Assembly (NCBI GenBank): GCA_001898825.1
Contig: MKVK01000057.1
Location: forward strand, 1-42,241
From: Magnetospirillum sp. 64-120
GTDB taxonomy: Bacteria; Pseudomonadota; Alphaproteobacteria; Rhodospirillales; Magnetospirillaceae
Length of the DNA stretch: 42,241 nt
Direction of reading: 5' to 3'
A program made the position numbers and the translations under genes. The notes under the pieces were generated by a model, which made no database searches, had not been told where the DNA came from, and was given only the letters and a program-made list of their open reading frames with translations. Below, piece by piece: positions 1 to 9,854 of this stretch. Every line of letters starts with the position of its first letter. Positions within the stretch are counted from its first letter, which is position 1.

Positions 1-54
1 CTGCTCCTTCAGGATGCCGATGATCTGCTCCTCAGAGAACCTGCTGCGCTTCAT
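1..54 (-). CDS. IS3-family transposase OrfA, N-terminal fragment
   Basis: Eighteen codons are visible, reading MKRSRFSEEQIIGILKEQ. This is the conserved start of IS3-family OrfA, the helix-turn-helix subunit normally joined to the DDE subunit OrfB by programmed frameshifting. The gene is cut by the window edge, so its integrity cannot be judged. Confidence 0.85.
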   Translation of the reverse strand, partial: MKRSRFSEEQIIGILKEQ

Positions 55-108
55 AAGTCCGTCCTTTCGATGGGCCGGACTCTACTTCAGACTGGAGGAA
101 GATTCCCA
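1..108 (-). mobile_element. IS3-family insertion sequence, left end (partial)
   Basis: The minus strand from position 108 reads TGGGAATCTTCCTCCAG, a TG-starting end of IS3 type, followed by a short leader and the orfA start. The rest of the element lies beyond the window. The boundary at 108 is inferred from where the neighbouring integrase-like reading frame breaks off; the second inverted repeat cannot be seen. Confidence 0.6.
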
Positions 109-225
109 TGGCAGGTCAGTGCGGCCGACCAGGGCCGCAGGCGTGGGCATACGGAACAGCCAAGCCGTTCCTGGGCCGCGAGGTTGGAATAGGTAGAGGG
201 TATCAAGCACGTCGTCGTCAGCCAT
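109..225 (-). pseudogene. N-terminal remnant of a tyrosine integrase, cut by the IS3 element
   Basis: Starting from ATG at 225, 39 codons read MADDDVLDTLYLFQPRGPG... and TAWLFRMPTPAALVGRTDLP. This resembles the N-terminus of phage/island integrases of related bacteria, in which a YLFxPRGPG...W.FRM.TP..L.G stretch precedes the arm-binding domain. The reading frame meets the IS3 end at 108 and has no continuation in view. It begins 80 bp from the 3' end of tRNA-Glu and points away from it, the usual place for an integrase of a tRNA-integrated island. The family assignment rests on recalled similarity of a short segment, so it is moderate. Confidence 0.5.
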
Positions 226-304
226 GATCGCGTTGTACATCATGGACAACGAGCTCTACAACAATGCTGCGATTTTTGCTTAAAAATCAACGCTCAAGCG
301 AAAT

Positions 305-380
305 TGGCGTCCCCAAGGGGATTCGAACCCCTGTCGCCGCCGTGAAAGGGCGGTGTCCTAGGCCTCTAGACGATGGGGAC
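305..380 (-). tRNA. tRNA-Glu (anticodon UUC)
   Basis: The minus strand folds into a full cloverleaf: acceptor GTCCCCA paired with TGGGGAC, anticodon stem CCGCC/GGCGG around loop CTTTCAC with anticodon TTC, T-loop GTTCGAATC, and discriminator G followed by encoded CCA (305-307). It is 76 nt long. The integrase remnant beside its 3' end suggests it served as an integration site. Confidence 0.96.
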
Positions 381-399
381 GTCGCGAGGTGAGGGCGAC

Positions 400-428
400 C
401 TTTTACCGGGGACCGCCCCCTTGGTCAA
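400..428 (-). promoter_or_regulatory. Probable promoter of tRNA-Glu
   Basis: On the minus strand TTGACC (428-423) is followed after exactly 17 bp by TAAAAG (405-400), about 20 bp upstream of the tRNA 5' end. The fit to a housekeeping sigma promoter is good; the call is by pattern only. Confidence 0.55.
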
Positions 429-458
429 GCGGCTTTTTGAAAAAAATTTCGACCATTT

Positions 459-2231
459 TCATCGGGCCGGCGCGGCGTCGTCGATGATCAACTGAACGGC
501 GTCGTTTCCCTGCCAGGAATCCACCCGCAACGTGCCCGCCAGATGGAAGGTCTGGCCCTGGCCGGCCAGCAGGGCGTGCCCCATCTCGGCATCGGCGGCG
601 CGAAAGGCGATGGCTTTCAGGCGTTGCCCGCCCGATCCTTGGGCGATGACGCGGATATGGCCCTGGCCGACCACGTCGGACTTGACCACCCGGGCATTGG
701 AAATGGCGAAGCGCGGTTCCGGGTTACCGGCGCCGAAGGGACCCAATTGCTTCAGGGTCTCGACCAGGGACAGGCTGGCCCCGGCAGCGTCGATGGCGCC
801 GTCCAGTTCCAGCACCGGCACCAGTTCGCCGGTCAGCTGGGCCGACAGGCGGTCGGCCAGGAAGGCCTTGAACTCGCCCAGTCGGTCGCGGGCGACGGTG
901 AAGCCCGCCGCCATGGCATGGCCGCCGCCGGCCTTCAACAGGCCTTGCTGGCGCGCCGCGATCACCGCGCAGCCCAAATCCAGCCCGGTGATGGATCGCC
1001 CCGAGCCCTTGCCCTCGTCGCCGTCCAGGGCCACCACGCAGGCCGGACGGCCGTAACGTTCCTTGAGGCGACCGGCGACGATGCCGATGACGCCGGGATG
1101 CCAGTTCTCGCCCGCCGCCAGCACCAGCGGCAAACCGTCGTCGGCGCGACCTTCCACCTGTTCGATGGCTTCCAGCAGCACGGCGGCCTCGATTTCCTGG
1201 CGTTCCTTGTTGTAGCCGTCCAACTGGCGGGCGATGTCGGCGGCCTCCAGCGGGTCCTTGGTGGACAGCAGCCGCGAGCCCAGTTCCGACTGGCCGACAC
1301 GGCCGCCAGCGTTGACCCTGGGCCCCAGCAGGTACCCCAGATGATAGGCGTCGGGCCGTTCCTTCACCCCGGCCACGTCGGACAGCGCCGACAAGCCCAC
1401 ATTGGCCCGCTTGGCCATCACCTTCAGCCCCTGGGTCACCAGGGCACGGTTGACGCCCACCAGGGGGACCACGTCGCACACGGTGCCCAGGGCCACCACG
1501 TCCAGCCATTGCATCAGGTCGGGGGCCGGGCGGGTCGGGCCGTACCAGCCCGCCTGCTTCAGGCAGCGGTTGACCGCCACCACCAGCAGGAAGGTAACGC
1601 CGACGGCCGCCAGATGGCCGTGCGGGCTGTCGTCGTCCAGGCGCTTGGGATTGACCACCGCATAGGCCCGGGGCAGTTCCGGCTCGGCCTCGTGATGGTC
1701 GACCACCACCACCTGGATGCCGGCTTCGGCCGCGCCTTCCAGGGGCGTGAACGCCGTGGTGCCGCAATCCACCGTCACCACCACGCGAGCCCCCTGCCCC
1801 GCCAGCTTGTGCAGTGCCGGCAGGTTGGGGCCATAGCCTTCGATCATGCGGTCGGGAATGTGGACCAGCGGATTGCCGCCGGCGGTGGTCAGAAACGTCG
1901 CCAGCAGCGCCGACGACGTCGCCCCGTCCACATCGTAATCGCCGAAGATGCCGACGGGTTCGCCATCCATCACCGCCTGCGCCACCCGGGCCGCGGCCTT
2001 GTCCATGTCCTTCAGATGACTGGGATCGGGCAGCAGGTCGCGCAGCGTCGGCGACAGAAAGCTTTCCGCCTGATCCAGGCCGATGCCACGCGCCGCCAGG
2101 ACCCGCCCCACCACTTCCGGCAAGGCCAGGCGCTGGGACAGGGTCAAGGCCAGACGTTCGTCGCCCCCGGCTTCCTGCCATCGCCGGCCGGTCAGGGAAC
2201 GTTCGACGCCAAGGAAAGCCGGAAGGGTCAT
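459..2231 (-). CDS. recJ: Single-stranded-DNA-specific exonuclease RecJ
   Basis: RecJ degrades single-stranded DNA 5' to 3' in recombination and repair. The 590-residue protein has the DHH-family motifs in order: GDYDVDG at 97-103, VDCGTT near 154, DHH at 178-180, and the DHHA1 motif GGGHAMAAG near 440, followed by the C-terminal OB-like region. The length is normal for the family. It is the last gene of a minus-strand run, starting 6 bp after the glpX stop, so it is probably cotranscribed with aminotransferase-hom-glpX. Confidence 0.95.
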   Translation of the reverse strand: MTLPAFLGVERSLTGRRWQEAGGDERLALTLSQRLALPEVVGRVLAARGIGLDQAESFLSPTLRDLLPDPSHLKDMDKAAARVAQAVMDGEPVGIFGDYDVDGATSSALLATFLTTAGGNPLVHIPDRMIEGYGPNLPALHKLAGQGARVVVTVDCGTTAFTPLEGAAEAGIQVVVVDHHEAEPELPRAYAVVNPKRLDDDSPHGHLAAVGVTFLLVVAVNRCLKQAGWYGPTRPAPDLMQWLDVVALGTVCDVVPLVGVNRALVTQGLKVMAKRANVGLSALSDVAGVKERPDAYHLGYLLGPRVNAGGRVGQSELGSRLLSTKDPLEAADIARQLDGYNKERQEIEAAVLLEAIEQVEGRADDGLPLVLAAGENWHPGVIGIVAGRLKERYGRPACVVALDGDEGKGSGRSITGLDLGCAVIAARQQGLLKAGGGHAMAAGFTVARDRLGEFKAFLADRLSAQLTGELVPVLELDGAIDAAGASLSLVETLKQLGPFGAGNPEPRFAISNARVVKSDVVGQGHIRVIAQGSGGQRLKAIAFRAADAEMGHALLAGQGQTFHLAGTLRVDSWQGNDAVQLIIDDAAPAR

Positions 2232-2237
2232 GGAATG

Positions 2238-3221
2238 CTAGTCCCGATGCAATTGGGCGTGGCGGGTGAAGTCATGCAACGAGGTCATGGTGCGCAACGT
2301 GCCGGTGGCCGAACGCATGACCAGGGAATGGCTGGTGGCGCCGCCCGGACGCAGGCGGATGCCGTCCAGCAGGTTGCCGTCGGTGATGCCGGTGGCGGCG
2401 AACATCACCTCGCCCTTGACCATGTCGGCGATGGACCACACCGCATGCGGGTCCTTCAGGCCGGCGGCACGGGCCTTGACGCGGTCGTCCTCGCCGCGCA
2501 GCAGCAGGCGGCCCTGCATCTGTCCACCCAGACATTTCAGCCCGGCGGCGGCCAGCACGCCCTCGGCGGCGCCGCCCGATCCCATGTAAAGGTCGATGCC
2601 GGTCTGGGGCAAGCCGACGGCGATGGCGCCGGAAACGTCGCCGTCCTCGATCAGCACCACCCGCGCCCCGGCTTCGTAGATACGGCCCAGCAGGTCACCA
2701 TGGCGCGGCCGGTCCAGCATGCACACGGTCAGGTCGGCCACCGACACCCCTTTGGCGGCGGCGACGTTGATCAGATTGTCTTCCGGGCTGACAGTCAGAT
2801 CGATGACGCCCTGGGGCAGCCCCGGCCCCACCGCCAGCTTTTCCATGTAGACGCCGTCGGGCACGTGCAGGAACGAACCTTCCTCGGTCGCCGCGATCAC
2901 CGAAATGGCGTTGTGTCCGCCCTTGGCGCAGATGGTGGCGCCTTCGATGGCGGTCAGCACGATGTCCACCTTGGGACCGTTTCCGGTTCCCACCGTCTCG
3001 CCCAGGGTCAGGCCACCGCCATTGACCACCTTGCCGGCCATGGACAGGCTGTTCAGCGCTTGGCGCATGGCTTCGCTGGCCGCCTCGTCGGCGACCTTCT
3101 CGTCGCCGCGCCCGACAAAGCGCGAGGCGGCAAGCGCGCTGGCTTCGGTGACGCGCACCACTTCCAGGGCCAGATTGCGGTCCAAGGCGTGCGGTGGGGG
3201 CACGAAAACACGATTGGGCAT
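2238..3221 (-). CDS. glpX: Class II fructose-1,6-bisphosphatase
   Basis: GlpX hydrolyses fructose 1,6-bisphosphate to fructose 6-phosphate in gluconeogenesis. The 327-residue protein matches the family along its length: N-terminal LALEVVRVTEASALAASR, GRGDEK, a central ATICAKGGHNAIS segment, IEDGDVSGAIA and MGSGGAAEGVLAAAG. E. coli GlpX is of similar size. It lies 25 bp after hom and 6 bp before recJ, in an operon that mixes central metabolism, amino-acid synthesis and repair. Confidence 0.94.
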   Translation of the reverse strand: MPNRVFVPPPHALDRNLALEVVRVTEASALAASRFVGRGDEKVADEAASEAMRQALNSLSMAGKVVNGGGLTLGETVGTGNGPKVDIVLTAIEGATICAKGGHNAISVIAATEEGSFLHVPDGVYMEKLAVGPGLPQGVIDLTVSPEDNLINVAAAKGVSVADLTVCMLDRPRHGDLLGRIYEAGARVVLIEDGDVSGAIAVGLPQTGIDLYMGSGGAAEGVLAAAGLKCLGGQMQGRLLLRGEDDRVKARAAGLKDPHAVWSIADMVKGEVMFAATGITDGNLLDGIRLRPGGATSHSLVMRSATGTLRTMTSLHDFTRHAQLHRD

Positions 3222-3246
3222 GGGGACGGTCCTGCCTTTGACGTCT

Positions 3247-4539
3247 TTACATATCTTCGATGCGGATCAGGCGCGGCGGCTCGACCACCGCGTCCAAAGC
3301 CTTGATGCGGTCCACCGCCCGGTTCATGGCGGCTTCCTCCGTGTCGTGCAGCGTCATCACCATGGGGACGGTCTCGCCCGGCGCCCGGCCCGGCTGGATC
3401 ATCTGTTCCACCGACACCCCTTCGGCCCTGAGCGCCTGGGCCACGTCGGCCAGCACGCCGGGGCGGTCCAGCACCATCAGCCGCATGTAATAGGCCCCCT
3501 GGCGGCGCTCCATGGCGGCCACCGGCTGAGCCTGCAAGGCGGCGGTGGGCACGCCGAAAACCGGCGAGCGGTTGCCGCGGGCGATGTCGATGATGTCGGC
3601 GGCGACAGCCGACGCCGTGGGACCGGCGCCGGCCCCACGGCCTTCATAGATGGAACGGCCGACGAAATCGCCTTCGGCGACCACGGCGTTGAACACCCCG
3701 TCGACCTTGGCGATGGGGGCCGAGGCCGGCACCATGCAAGGATGCACCCGCTGTTCGATGCCATGATCGGTGGCCTGGGCGATGCCCAAAAGCTTGATGC
3801 GATAACCCAGCTTTTCGGCGAAGTCGATGTCGACGGCCGAGACGTGGCGGATGCCTTCCACATACATGGAGGCGAAGTCCACCGGGGTGGCGAAGGCCAG
3901 GCTGGTCAGGATCGACAGCTTGTGGGCGGCATCGACGCCGTCGATGTCGAAGCTGGGATCGGCCTCGGCGTACCCCAAAGCCTGGGCCTCGGCCAGCACG
4001 TCGGCGAAGTCGCGCCCCTGTTCGCGCATGGTGGTCAGGATGTAGTTGCAGGTGCCGTTCAGAATGCCGGTCACCCGGCTCAGCGTGTTGCCGGCCAGAC
4101 CTTCCTTCAGCGCCTTGATGATGGGGATGCCGCCGGCCACCGCCGCTTCGAAACCGATGGTGACGTTCTTGGCCTCGGCCGCCAGGGCCAAGGCGACACC
4201 ATGATGGGCCAAAAGCGCCTTGTTGGCGGTGACCACGTGCAGACCACGGCCGATGGCGGTCTCCACCACCCGACGGGCCACGCCTTCGGAACCGCCGATG
4301 ACTTCCACCACCACGTCCACGTCGGCTTCGGCCGCCATCTGCACGGCGTCTTCGTACCAGCTGACGTCGGCACCGATGGTCACACCGCGGTCACGGTTGC
4401 GGTCACGGGCGGAAACGGCGGTCACTTGCACCGGGCGGCCGGCGCGGGCGGCGATGGGGGCGGCATTGTCGGACAACAACTTGACCAGACCGGCACCCAC
4501 GGTGCCCAGGCCGGCGACAGCAATCTTCAAGGACTTCAT
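3247..4539 (-). CDS. hom: Homoserine dehydrogenase
   Basis: This enzyme reduces aspartate semialdehyde to homoserine on the way to threonine and methionine. The 430-residue protein has an N-terminal NAD(P) fold with GLGTVG at 10-15, the central catalytic domain with GILNGTCNYILTTM and the signature ALGYAEADPSFDIDGVDAAHK, and a C-terminal ACT domain (about 350-425) typical of feedback-regulated forms. Its start overlaps the upstream aminotransferase stop by one base (TGATG), indicating translational coupling. Confidence 0.96.
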   Translation of the reverse strand: MKSLKIAVAGLGTVGAGLVKLLSDNAAPIAARAGRPVQVTAVSARDRNRDRGVTIGADVSWYEDAVQMAAEADVDVVVEVIGGSEGVARRVVETAIGRGLHVVTANKALLAHHGVALALAAEAKNVTIGFEAAVAGGIPIIKALKEGLAGNTLSRVTGILNGTCNYILTTMREQGRDFADVLAEAQALGYAEADPSFDIDGVDAAHKLSILTSLAFATPVDFASMYVEGIRHVSAVDIDFAEKLGYRIKLLGIAQATDHGIEQRVHPCMVPASAPIAKVDGVFNAVVAEGDFVGRSIYEGRGAGAGPTASAVAADIIDIARGNRSPVFGVPTAALQAQPVAAMERRQGAYYMRLMVLDRPGVLADVAQALRAEGVSVEQMIQPGRAPGETVPMVMTLHDTEEAAMNRAVDRIKALDAVVEPPRLIRIEDM

Positions 4540-5768
4540 CAGACACTCACCGCGCGTTGCTTTTCGGATTCTTCCAGGACCTTGTCATAATTGCCCAGGA
4601 AGGACTTGATGTTGCGAACCGCCTGACGGGTCCGCTGGGTGTTTTCCACCAGACCGATACGGACGTAATTGTCACCGTATTCGCCGAAACCGATGCCCGG
4701 CGCCACCGCCACCTGGGCTTCACGCATCAGCAGCTTGGAAAACTCCAAGCTTCCCAGATGGGCGAAAGCCGGCGGAATGGGGGCCCAGGCGAACATGGTG
4801 GCCGGCGGGCTGGGAACGTTCCAGCCGGCGGCGTGCAGGCCTTCGATCAGCGCGTCGCGCCGGCCCTTGTACAGCTGGCGGATGTCCTCGACACAATCCT
4901 GCGGACCGTTCAACGCTGCCGTGGCTGCCACCTGGATGGGGGTGAAGGCGCCGTAATCCAGGTACGACTTGATACGCCCCAAGGCGGCGATCAACTTCTT
5001 GTTGCCGGCGGCGAAACCGATGCGCCAGCCCGGCATGTTGTAGGTCTTGGACATGGAGGTGAATTCCACCGCGATGTCCTTGGCGTTCGGAATCTGCAGG
5101 ATCGACGGCGGCGGCGCCACGTCGAAATAGATTTCCGAATAGGCCAGGTCCGACAGGATCCAGATGCCGTGATGACGGCAGAAATCCACCACCTGGCCAT
5201 AGAAATCCAGGTCGGCCAGCAAAGCCGTCGGATTGCTGGGATAGTTCAGCACCAAAGCGATGGGCTTGGGCACCGAGTGGCGCACGGCGCGGTCCAGCGA
5301 GCGCAGGAACTCGGCGTCGGGGGTCACCGGCACATAGCGGCACGAGCCGCCGGCGATGATGAAGCCATAAGGATGGATGGGATAGCTGGGATTAGGCACC
5401 AGCACCACGTCGCCGGGGCTGGTGATGGCGTTGGCCAGATTGGCCAGGCCTTCCTTGGAGCCCAAGGTGACGATGCATTCGCTTTCCTGGTCCAGATCGA
5501 CCCCGAAACGCCGCTGGTAATAGGCGCACAACGCCTTACGCAGGCCGGGAATGCCACGGCTCATGGAATAGCGGTGGGCGCGCGGGTTGCGGGCGGCCTC
5601 CACCAGCTTTTCGACGATATGGGCGGGGGTCGGCTGATCGGGATTGCCCATGCCGAAGTCGATGATGTCTTCGCCGGCGGCGCGAGCTCGCGCCTTCATG
5701 GCGTTCACTTCGGCGAAGACATAAGGGGGCAAACGCTTGATGCGATGGAATTCCTGCTCGGTGCTCAT
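4539..5768 (-). CDS. PLP-dependent class I/II aminotransferase (AlaC / LL-DAP aminotransferase-like)
   Basis: A fold-type I aminotransferase of 409 residues from ATG at 5768. It has the substrate loop FGMGNPDQPTP, the NYPSNPT motif near 175, the PLP lysine in SMSKTYNMPGWRIG (K241), and a C-terminal arginine in YVRIGLVEN. The best family match is the AlaC / LL-diaminopimelate aminotransferase-like group. Its position before hom suggests a role in aspartate-family or alanine metabolism, but substrate cannot be read from the sequence. A GTG four codons upstream (5780) is also in frame, but the AGGGA motif fits ATG 5768 better. Confidence 0.85.
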   Translation of the reverse strand: MSTEQEFHRIKRLPPYVFAEVNAMKARARAAGEDIIDFGMGNPDQPTPAHIVEKLVEAARNPRAHRYSMSRGIPGLRKALCAYYQRRFGVDLDQESECIVTLGSKEGLANLANAITSPGDVVLVPNPSYPIHPYGFIIAGGSCRYVPVTPDAEFLRSLDRAVRHSVPKPIALVLNYPSNPTALLADLDFYGQVVDFCRHHGIWILSDLAYSEIYFDVAPPPSILQIPNAKDIAVEFTSMSKTYNMPGWRIGFAAGNKKLIAALGRIKSYLDYGAFTPIQVAATAALNGPQDCVEDIRQLYKGRRDALIEGLHAAGWNVPSPPATMFAWAPIPPAFAHLGSLEFSKLLMREAQVAVAPGIGFGEYGDNYVRIGLVENTQRTRQAVRNIKSFLGNYDKVLEESEKQRAVSV

Positions 5769-5863
5769 GACGCCAGTCACTTTCCCTGAAGTCGGCGGAA
5801 CGGAAGGGAACAGTTCTAGCGCGCCAAGGTTCCAGATGCGACAGCTTTTTGGGCAAAGCCGCC

Positions 5864-5883
5864 CCGCGCCGCCAGCGGCGCGG
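5864..5883 (-). terminator. GC-rich hairpin downstream of the first chemoreceptor gene
   Basis: A perfect 9-bp inverted repeat CCGCGCCGC / GCGGCGCGG with a 2-nt loop lies 8 bp past the stop of the chemoreceptor gene at 5891. The minus strand has only a distant A/T stretch after it, so it is a weak intrinsic terminator or an mRNA end-stabilising hairpin. Confidence 0.4.
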
Positions 5884-5890
5884 ATGACCT

Positions 5891-7579
5891 TCAGGCGGTC
5901 TTGACGTCGGTCAGGAAACGATCGATCAGCCCCTTCAATTCGTCCGCCTCGCGCGCCAGGGAACGGGCCACGTCCAAAACCTGTTCCGCCGCCATGCCGG
6001 TTTCCGACGCAGCCTGACTGACACCGCCGATGCTGGACGACACTTCCTGGGTCCCGGCGGCGGCCTGCTGGATGTTGCGGGCGATTTCCACCGTCGCCGC
6101 CGATTGTTCTTCCACCGCCGCGGCGATGGCGCTGGCGATCTGGTTGATCTCGGTGATGCGCCCGACGATGGCGTTGATGGCGGCGACCACGTCGCGAGTG
6201 GCGCCCTGAACCGACGATATCTGGTTGGTGATTTCCTCTGTGGCCTTGGCGGTCTGGTTGGCCAGGGACTTCACCTCGCCGGCCACCACGGCGAAGCCCT
6301 TGCCGGCGTCGCCGGCCCGCGCCGCCTCGATGGTGGCGTTCAGCGCCAACAGGTTGGTCTGGCTGGCGATATTGCCGATCAGCCCCACCACCTCGCCGAT
6401 GCGCGCCGAGGTGTCGGCCAAGGCCTGCACCGTCTGGTTGGTGCGGACGGCTTCTTCGGCGGCGGCCCGCGACGTCGCGCTGGACTTTTCCACCTGCCGG
6501 CCGATTTCGGCGATGGAAGCCGACAGCTCCTCGGCCGCCGACGCCACCGTCTGCACGCTGGCACTGGCCTGTTCGGTCGCGGCGGCCACCACCGTGGCCT
6601 GGCTGTTGGTCTGCTGGGCGTTGCCGGTCATGGATTGGGCGGTAGCCTCCATTTCGGTGGCGGCGCCGGCCACCACCCCCAAGGCGCTGTTCACCGAAGC
6701 GTCGAAGTCCCGGGTCAACCGCTCGACCGCCTGGCCGCGCCGCAACTGCTCGGCCTGGGCCGCCTGCTGCTCGGCGGCCAGTTGGTCGGCGCGGATCATG
6801 TTGTCCTTGAACACCTGGACGGCCCCAGCCATGGCGCCCACTTCGTCCTTGCGGCCGCGCGCCGGAATCTCGGCCTGCTTGTCGCCATTGGCGAGACGTT
6901 CCATGGCGGCGGTCATGGCGACGATGGGCGTGGCGATGCCGGCACGCAACAGCAGACCGGCGCCGACGATCAAAACCGTGACGACGGCGAACACCGCCAT
7001 CGCCATCAGCTTGGTGGTGGAAGACGCCTGGTTCACGAGATCGCGGGAACGGGCGGCGCCGTCGGCATTCATGGCCGCCGCCTTGTTCAAGGTCCCATTC
7101 AAAGCGTTGAACAACGGCAGGCTTTCGTCACGCAACAGCAGCCGGGCTTCCTCGTTGCTGTTGGCGCGCGACAATTTGATCAGACGCTTGTGGATTTCCC
7201 AATATTGGTCGAATTGCTTGGAAAAGGTCTGATAAAGCGCCCGTTCCTCGTCCGACGAAATCAGCGCTTCATAGACCTTGCGCTTCGATGCCAGGGTTTG
7301 CGCCGCCTCGTCCAAATCCTTTTCGACCATCGCCATTTCGGAATCGTCGCTGGTCAGCACATGCTGCAATTCCTTGCGCCGGAAGGTCTGCGCGGCATTC
7401 TGCATTTCGCTGATCGCCTTGACACTGGGCAGCCAGTTGTCGGCCAAGTCCAGCCCCGCCAGTTCCAGCTTGCGGATGCCGGCGAACCCCAGGGCCAGAT
7501 TGATCACCAGCAACAGCAAGATGACGCCAAAGGCCGCGGCCAGCTTCTTGCCGATGGCCAGGTTGTCGAAGGACTTCAT
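5891..7579 (-). CDS. Methyl-accepting chemotaxis protein (4HB-type sensor)
   Basis: A membrane chemoreceptor of 562 residues. It has TM1 (about 12-34), a helical periplasmic region of about 150 residues rich in charged heptads (four-helix-bundle sensor type), TM2 (about 190-212), HAMP, and a C-terminal signalling domain with the hairpin tip [33 protein letters not shown]. It should signal through CheW and CheA to the flagellar motor; the ligand is unknown. The start at 7579 is chosen because GGAGA precedes it by 8 bp and the frame upstream lacks membrane-protein character. It is a tandem paralogue of the gene at 7730. Confidence 0.9.
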   Translation of the reverse strand: MKSFDNLAIGKKLAAAFGVILLLLVINLALGFAGIRKLELAGLDLADNWLPSVKAISEMQNAAQTFRRKELQHVLTSDDSEMAMVEKDLDEAAQTLASKRKVYEALISSDEERALYQTFSKQFDQYWEIHKRLIKLSRANSNEEARLLLRDESLPLFNALNGTLNKAAAMNADGAARSRDLVNQASSTTKLMAMAVFAVVTVLIVGAGLLLRAGIATPIVAMTAAMERLANGDKQAEIPARGRKDEVGAMAGAVQVFKDNMIRADQLAAEQQAAQAEQLRRGQAVERLTRDFDASVNSALGVVAGAATEMEATAQSMTGNAQQTNSQATVVAAATEQASASVQTVASAAEELSASIAEIGRQVEKSSATSRAAAEEAVRTNQTVQALADTSARIGEVVGLIGNIASQTNLLALNATIEAARAGDAGKGFAVVAGEVKSLANQTAKATEEITNQISSVQGATRDVVAAINAIVGRITEINQIASAIAAAVEEQSAATVEIARNIQQAAAGTQEVSSSIGGVSQAASETGMAAEQVLDVARSLAREADELKGLIDRFLTDVKTA

Positions 7580-7729
7580 ACCGTTTCTCCACCCTTTGGC
7601 GCCGCGCTTCGCCGTCATGTTGCGAAGCGATATCACAGGCAGAGATGACGCCTGCCCCGGCTGCATTCAATGACAGCAAGGGCAGCGCTTTGGGATAGGA
7701 GGCCAATACTTTTGTCTTAACTTCCGCCG

Positions 7730-9406
7730 CTAGGCTGCTTTGACGTCGGCCAGGAAGGCCCCGATCATGGATTTCAGTTCGTCGGATTCCCGGGCCAGCG
7801 ACTTCGCCACCTCCAACACCTGCTCGGCCGAGATTCCGGTTTCCGACGCCGCCTGGCTGACGCCGCCGATGCTGGACGAAACGTCCTCGGTGCCGGCGGC
7901 GGCCTGCTGGATGTTGCGGGCGATTTCCACCGTCGCCGCCGATTGTTCCTCTACCGCCGCGGCGATGGCGCTGGCGATCTGGTTGATCTCGGTGATGCGC
8001 CCGACGATGGCGTTGATGGCGGCGACCACATCGCGGGTGGCGCCCTGAACCGACGATATCTGGTTGGTGATTTCCTCGGTGGCCTTGGCGGTCTGGTTGG
8101 CCAAGGACTTCACTTCGCCGGCCACCACGGCGAAGCCCTTGCCGGCCTCGCCTGCGCGGGCCGCCTCGATGGTGGCGTTCAGCGCCAGCAGGTTGGTCTG
8201 GCTGGCGATGTCGTTGATCAGCCCGACCACCTCGCCGATGCGCACCGAAGTGTCGGCCAAGGTCCGCACCGTCTGGTTGGTCCGCTGCGCTTCTTCGGCG
8301 GCGGCCTGCGAGGTGTTGCTGGACTTTTCCACCTGCCGGCCGATTTCAGCGATGGAAGCCGACAGTTCCTCGGCCGCCGACGCCACCGTCTGCACGCTGG
8401 CGCTGGCTTCTTCGGTCGCCGCAGCCACCACCGCCGCCTGGGCGTTGGTCTGGCGGGCGTTCTCGGTCATGGATTGGGCGGTGGCCTCCATTTCGGTGGC
8501 GGCCCCGGCCACCACCCCCAAGGCGCTGCTGACGGCGGAATCAAAGTTCCGGGTCAAGTCGTCCAGCACTTGGCCGCGCCGCAACTGCTCGGCCTGGGCC
8601 GCCTGCTGCTCGGCGGCCAGTTGGTCGGCGCGGATCATGTTGTCCTTGAACACCTGGACGGCCCCAGCCATGGCGCCCACTTCGTCCTTGCGGCCGCGCG
8701 CCGGAATTTCCGTGGACTTGTCGCCGCCGGCCAAATGGGTCATGGCCTCGGTCATGGCGCGCACTGGGCCCGAGATGCCGTTGCCGACCCACCAGGAAAT
8801 CCCGAACCCCAAAGCCAAGGCCGCGATCAAGGTGACCAGGATCACCAGCCCCATGTTGCGGTAAAGCGCCAGGGACTCGGTGTAGTTCTTCTCGGCCTCG
8901 GTCAACTGCAGGTCGATCAGCTTGGCAATATCTTCGGTCAAGGGATCGATTTGGGGATAAAGCCGGGTCTCGGCGAAATTGGCCACCCCGGCCCCGTCGC
9001 CGGCCACGAACAGGGCGCGAACGTCCTTCACCGCCTGATCGGCCGCCTTCATCTTGTCGGTCACCTGCTGGACCAGCCTGACCTCGTCATCGGTCAGATA
9101 GGTCGAGGTATAGGCCTGCCAGCGCTTGAGAATCTCGGCCTCGGCCTTGTCCACGTTGGCGGTGCCCTGTTGGAAGCTTAACGCCCCGGCGCGCACCTTG
9201 TGGGTGGTGTCGACGATGTTGACGGCATAAAGGTCGGAAACCACCTTCAGATCGCGCAACGGTACCACGCGGTCGTTATAGACGCTGGCCAGGGCGTTCT
9301 CGATGCGGGTCATGCCGTGATAGCCCGAGGCCGCAACCATGATCAGCAGCAGGGCCATGACGAAGGGGATGAACAACAACCGCGTGGCGATGCGCAAGTT
9401 TTCCAT
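7730..9406 (-). CDS. Methyl-accepting chemotaxis protein, tandem paralogue
   Basis: A 558-residue chemoreceptor with TM1 (about 10-30), a periplasmic helical sensor with [18 protein letters not shown]2 (about 186-206), HAMP and a signalling domain nearly identical to its downstream neighbour. The sensor domains are clearly different, so the two receptors probably sense different cues. A 137-bp tract covering the end of HAMP is identical between them (8571-8707 and 6732-6868). The 150-bp gap between the genes leaves room for a separate promoter. Confidence 0.9.
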   Translation of the reverse strand: MENLRIATRLLFIPFVMALLLIMVAASGYHGMTRIENALASVYNDRVVPLRDLKVVSDLYAVNIVDTTHKVRAGALSFQQGTANVDKAEAEILKRWQAYTSTYLTDDEVRLVQQVTDKMKAADQAVKDVRALFVAGDGAGVANFAETRLYPQIDPLTEDIAKLIDLQLTEAEKNYTESLALYRNMGLVILVTLIAALALGFGISWWVGNGISGPVRAMTEAMTHLAGGDKSTEIPARGRKDEVGAMAGAVQVFKDNMIRADQLAAEQQAAQAEQLRRGQVLDDLTRNFDSAVSSALGVVAGAATEMEATAQSMTENARQTNAQAAVVAAATEEASASVQTVASAAEELSASIAEIGRQVEKSSNTSQAAAEEAQRTNQTVRTLADTSVRIGEVVGLINDIASQTNLLALNATIEAARAGEAGKGFAVVAGEVKSLANQTAKATEEITNQISSVQGATRDVVAAINAIVGRITEINQIASAIAAAVEEQSAATVEIARNIQQAAAGTEDVSSSIGGVSQAASETGISAEQVLEVAKSLARESDELKSMIGAFLADVKAA

Positions 9407-9548
9407 GGGACCTCCGCTCAGACGGGAACCGCCGCATCCATACCGAGAACATAGAGAGCAGCACTCTCTTCGTCTTAAATGGGATGCGCCCGGAATTTAG
9501 ACACCATGCAAACTCTGCACTATCCGCAGGCACAAGACAGCCGGTACT

Positions 9549-9854
9549 TTAGTCTGAAGCGGTCGAATCCAGACGCTTGCGGCATCCCCAGGACGCCAAG
9601 GTGTCGGCCATCGCCCGAGCGCAGAAATAGCGGGCGGAATCGGCGTCATAGCCGTCATCGCGCAGGCTGTCGTAATCGCTGTGGACATGGCGCACATGGC
9701 TGGTCAAGGCCAGCCAAGCCGCGGCCTGTGGGGACGCATGGCGCAGTCCGGGCGAATCCTCGGCCAGATCAAGCACCGCGTCGCGGTCGTAACGGGGAAT
9801 CAACGGTGCCAGCACCGCCAACGCCTGGGCGATGGCGGCACGGCGTGGCGTCAC
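9549..9854 (-). CDS. DUF2293 domain protein
   Basis: A 101-residue protein with the DUF2293 signature: HVRHVHSDYDSLRDDGYDAD, then SARYFCARAMADTLASWGC. The family is widespread in alphaproteobacteria and has no assigned function. The start overlaps the stop of the lipoprotein gene by 4 bp, so the two are translationally coupled. Confidence 0.8.
   Translation of the reverse strand: MTPRRAAIAQALAVLAPLIPRYDRDAVLDLAEDSPGLRHASPQAAAWLALTSHVRHVHSDYDSLRDDGYDADSARYFCARAMADTLASWGCRKRLDSTASD

Noticed and set aside
543-3305. A 920-codon open frame on the plus strand
   Set aside because: It lies opposite recJ and glpX, which have full family motifs; its His/Gln/Gly-rich composition is typical of an antisense frame in high-GC DNA.
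6104-7648. Long plus-strand frames opposite the chemoreceptors (also 7943-9181)
   Set aside because: Antisense shadows of the signalling domains; both show the same artificial [16 protein letters not shown]-type composition.
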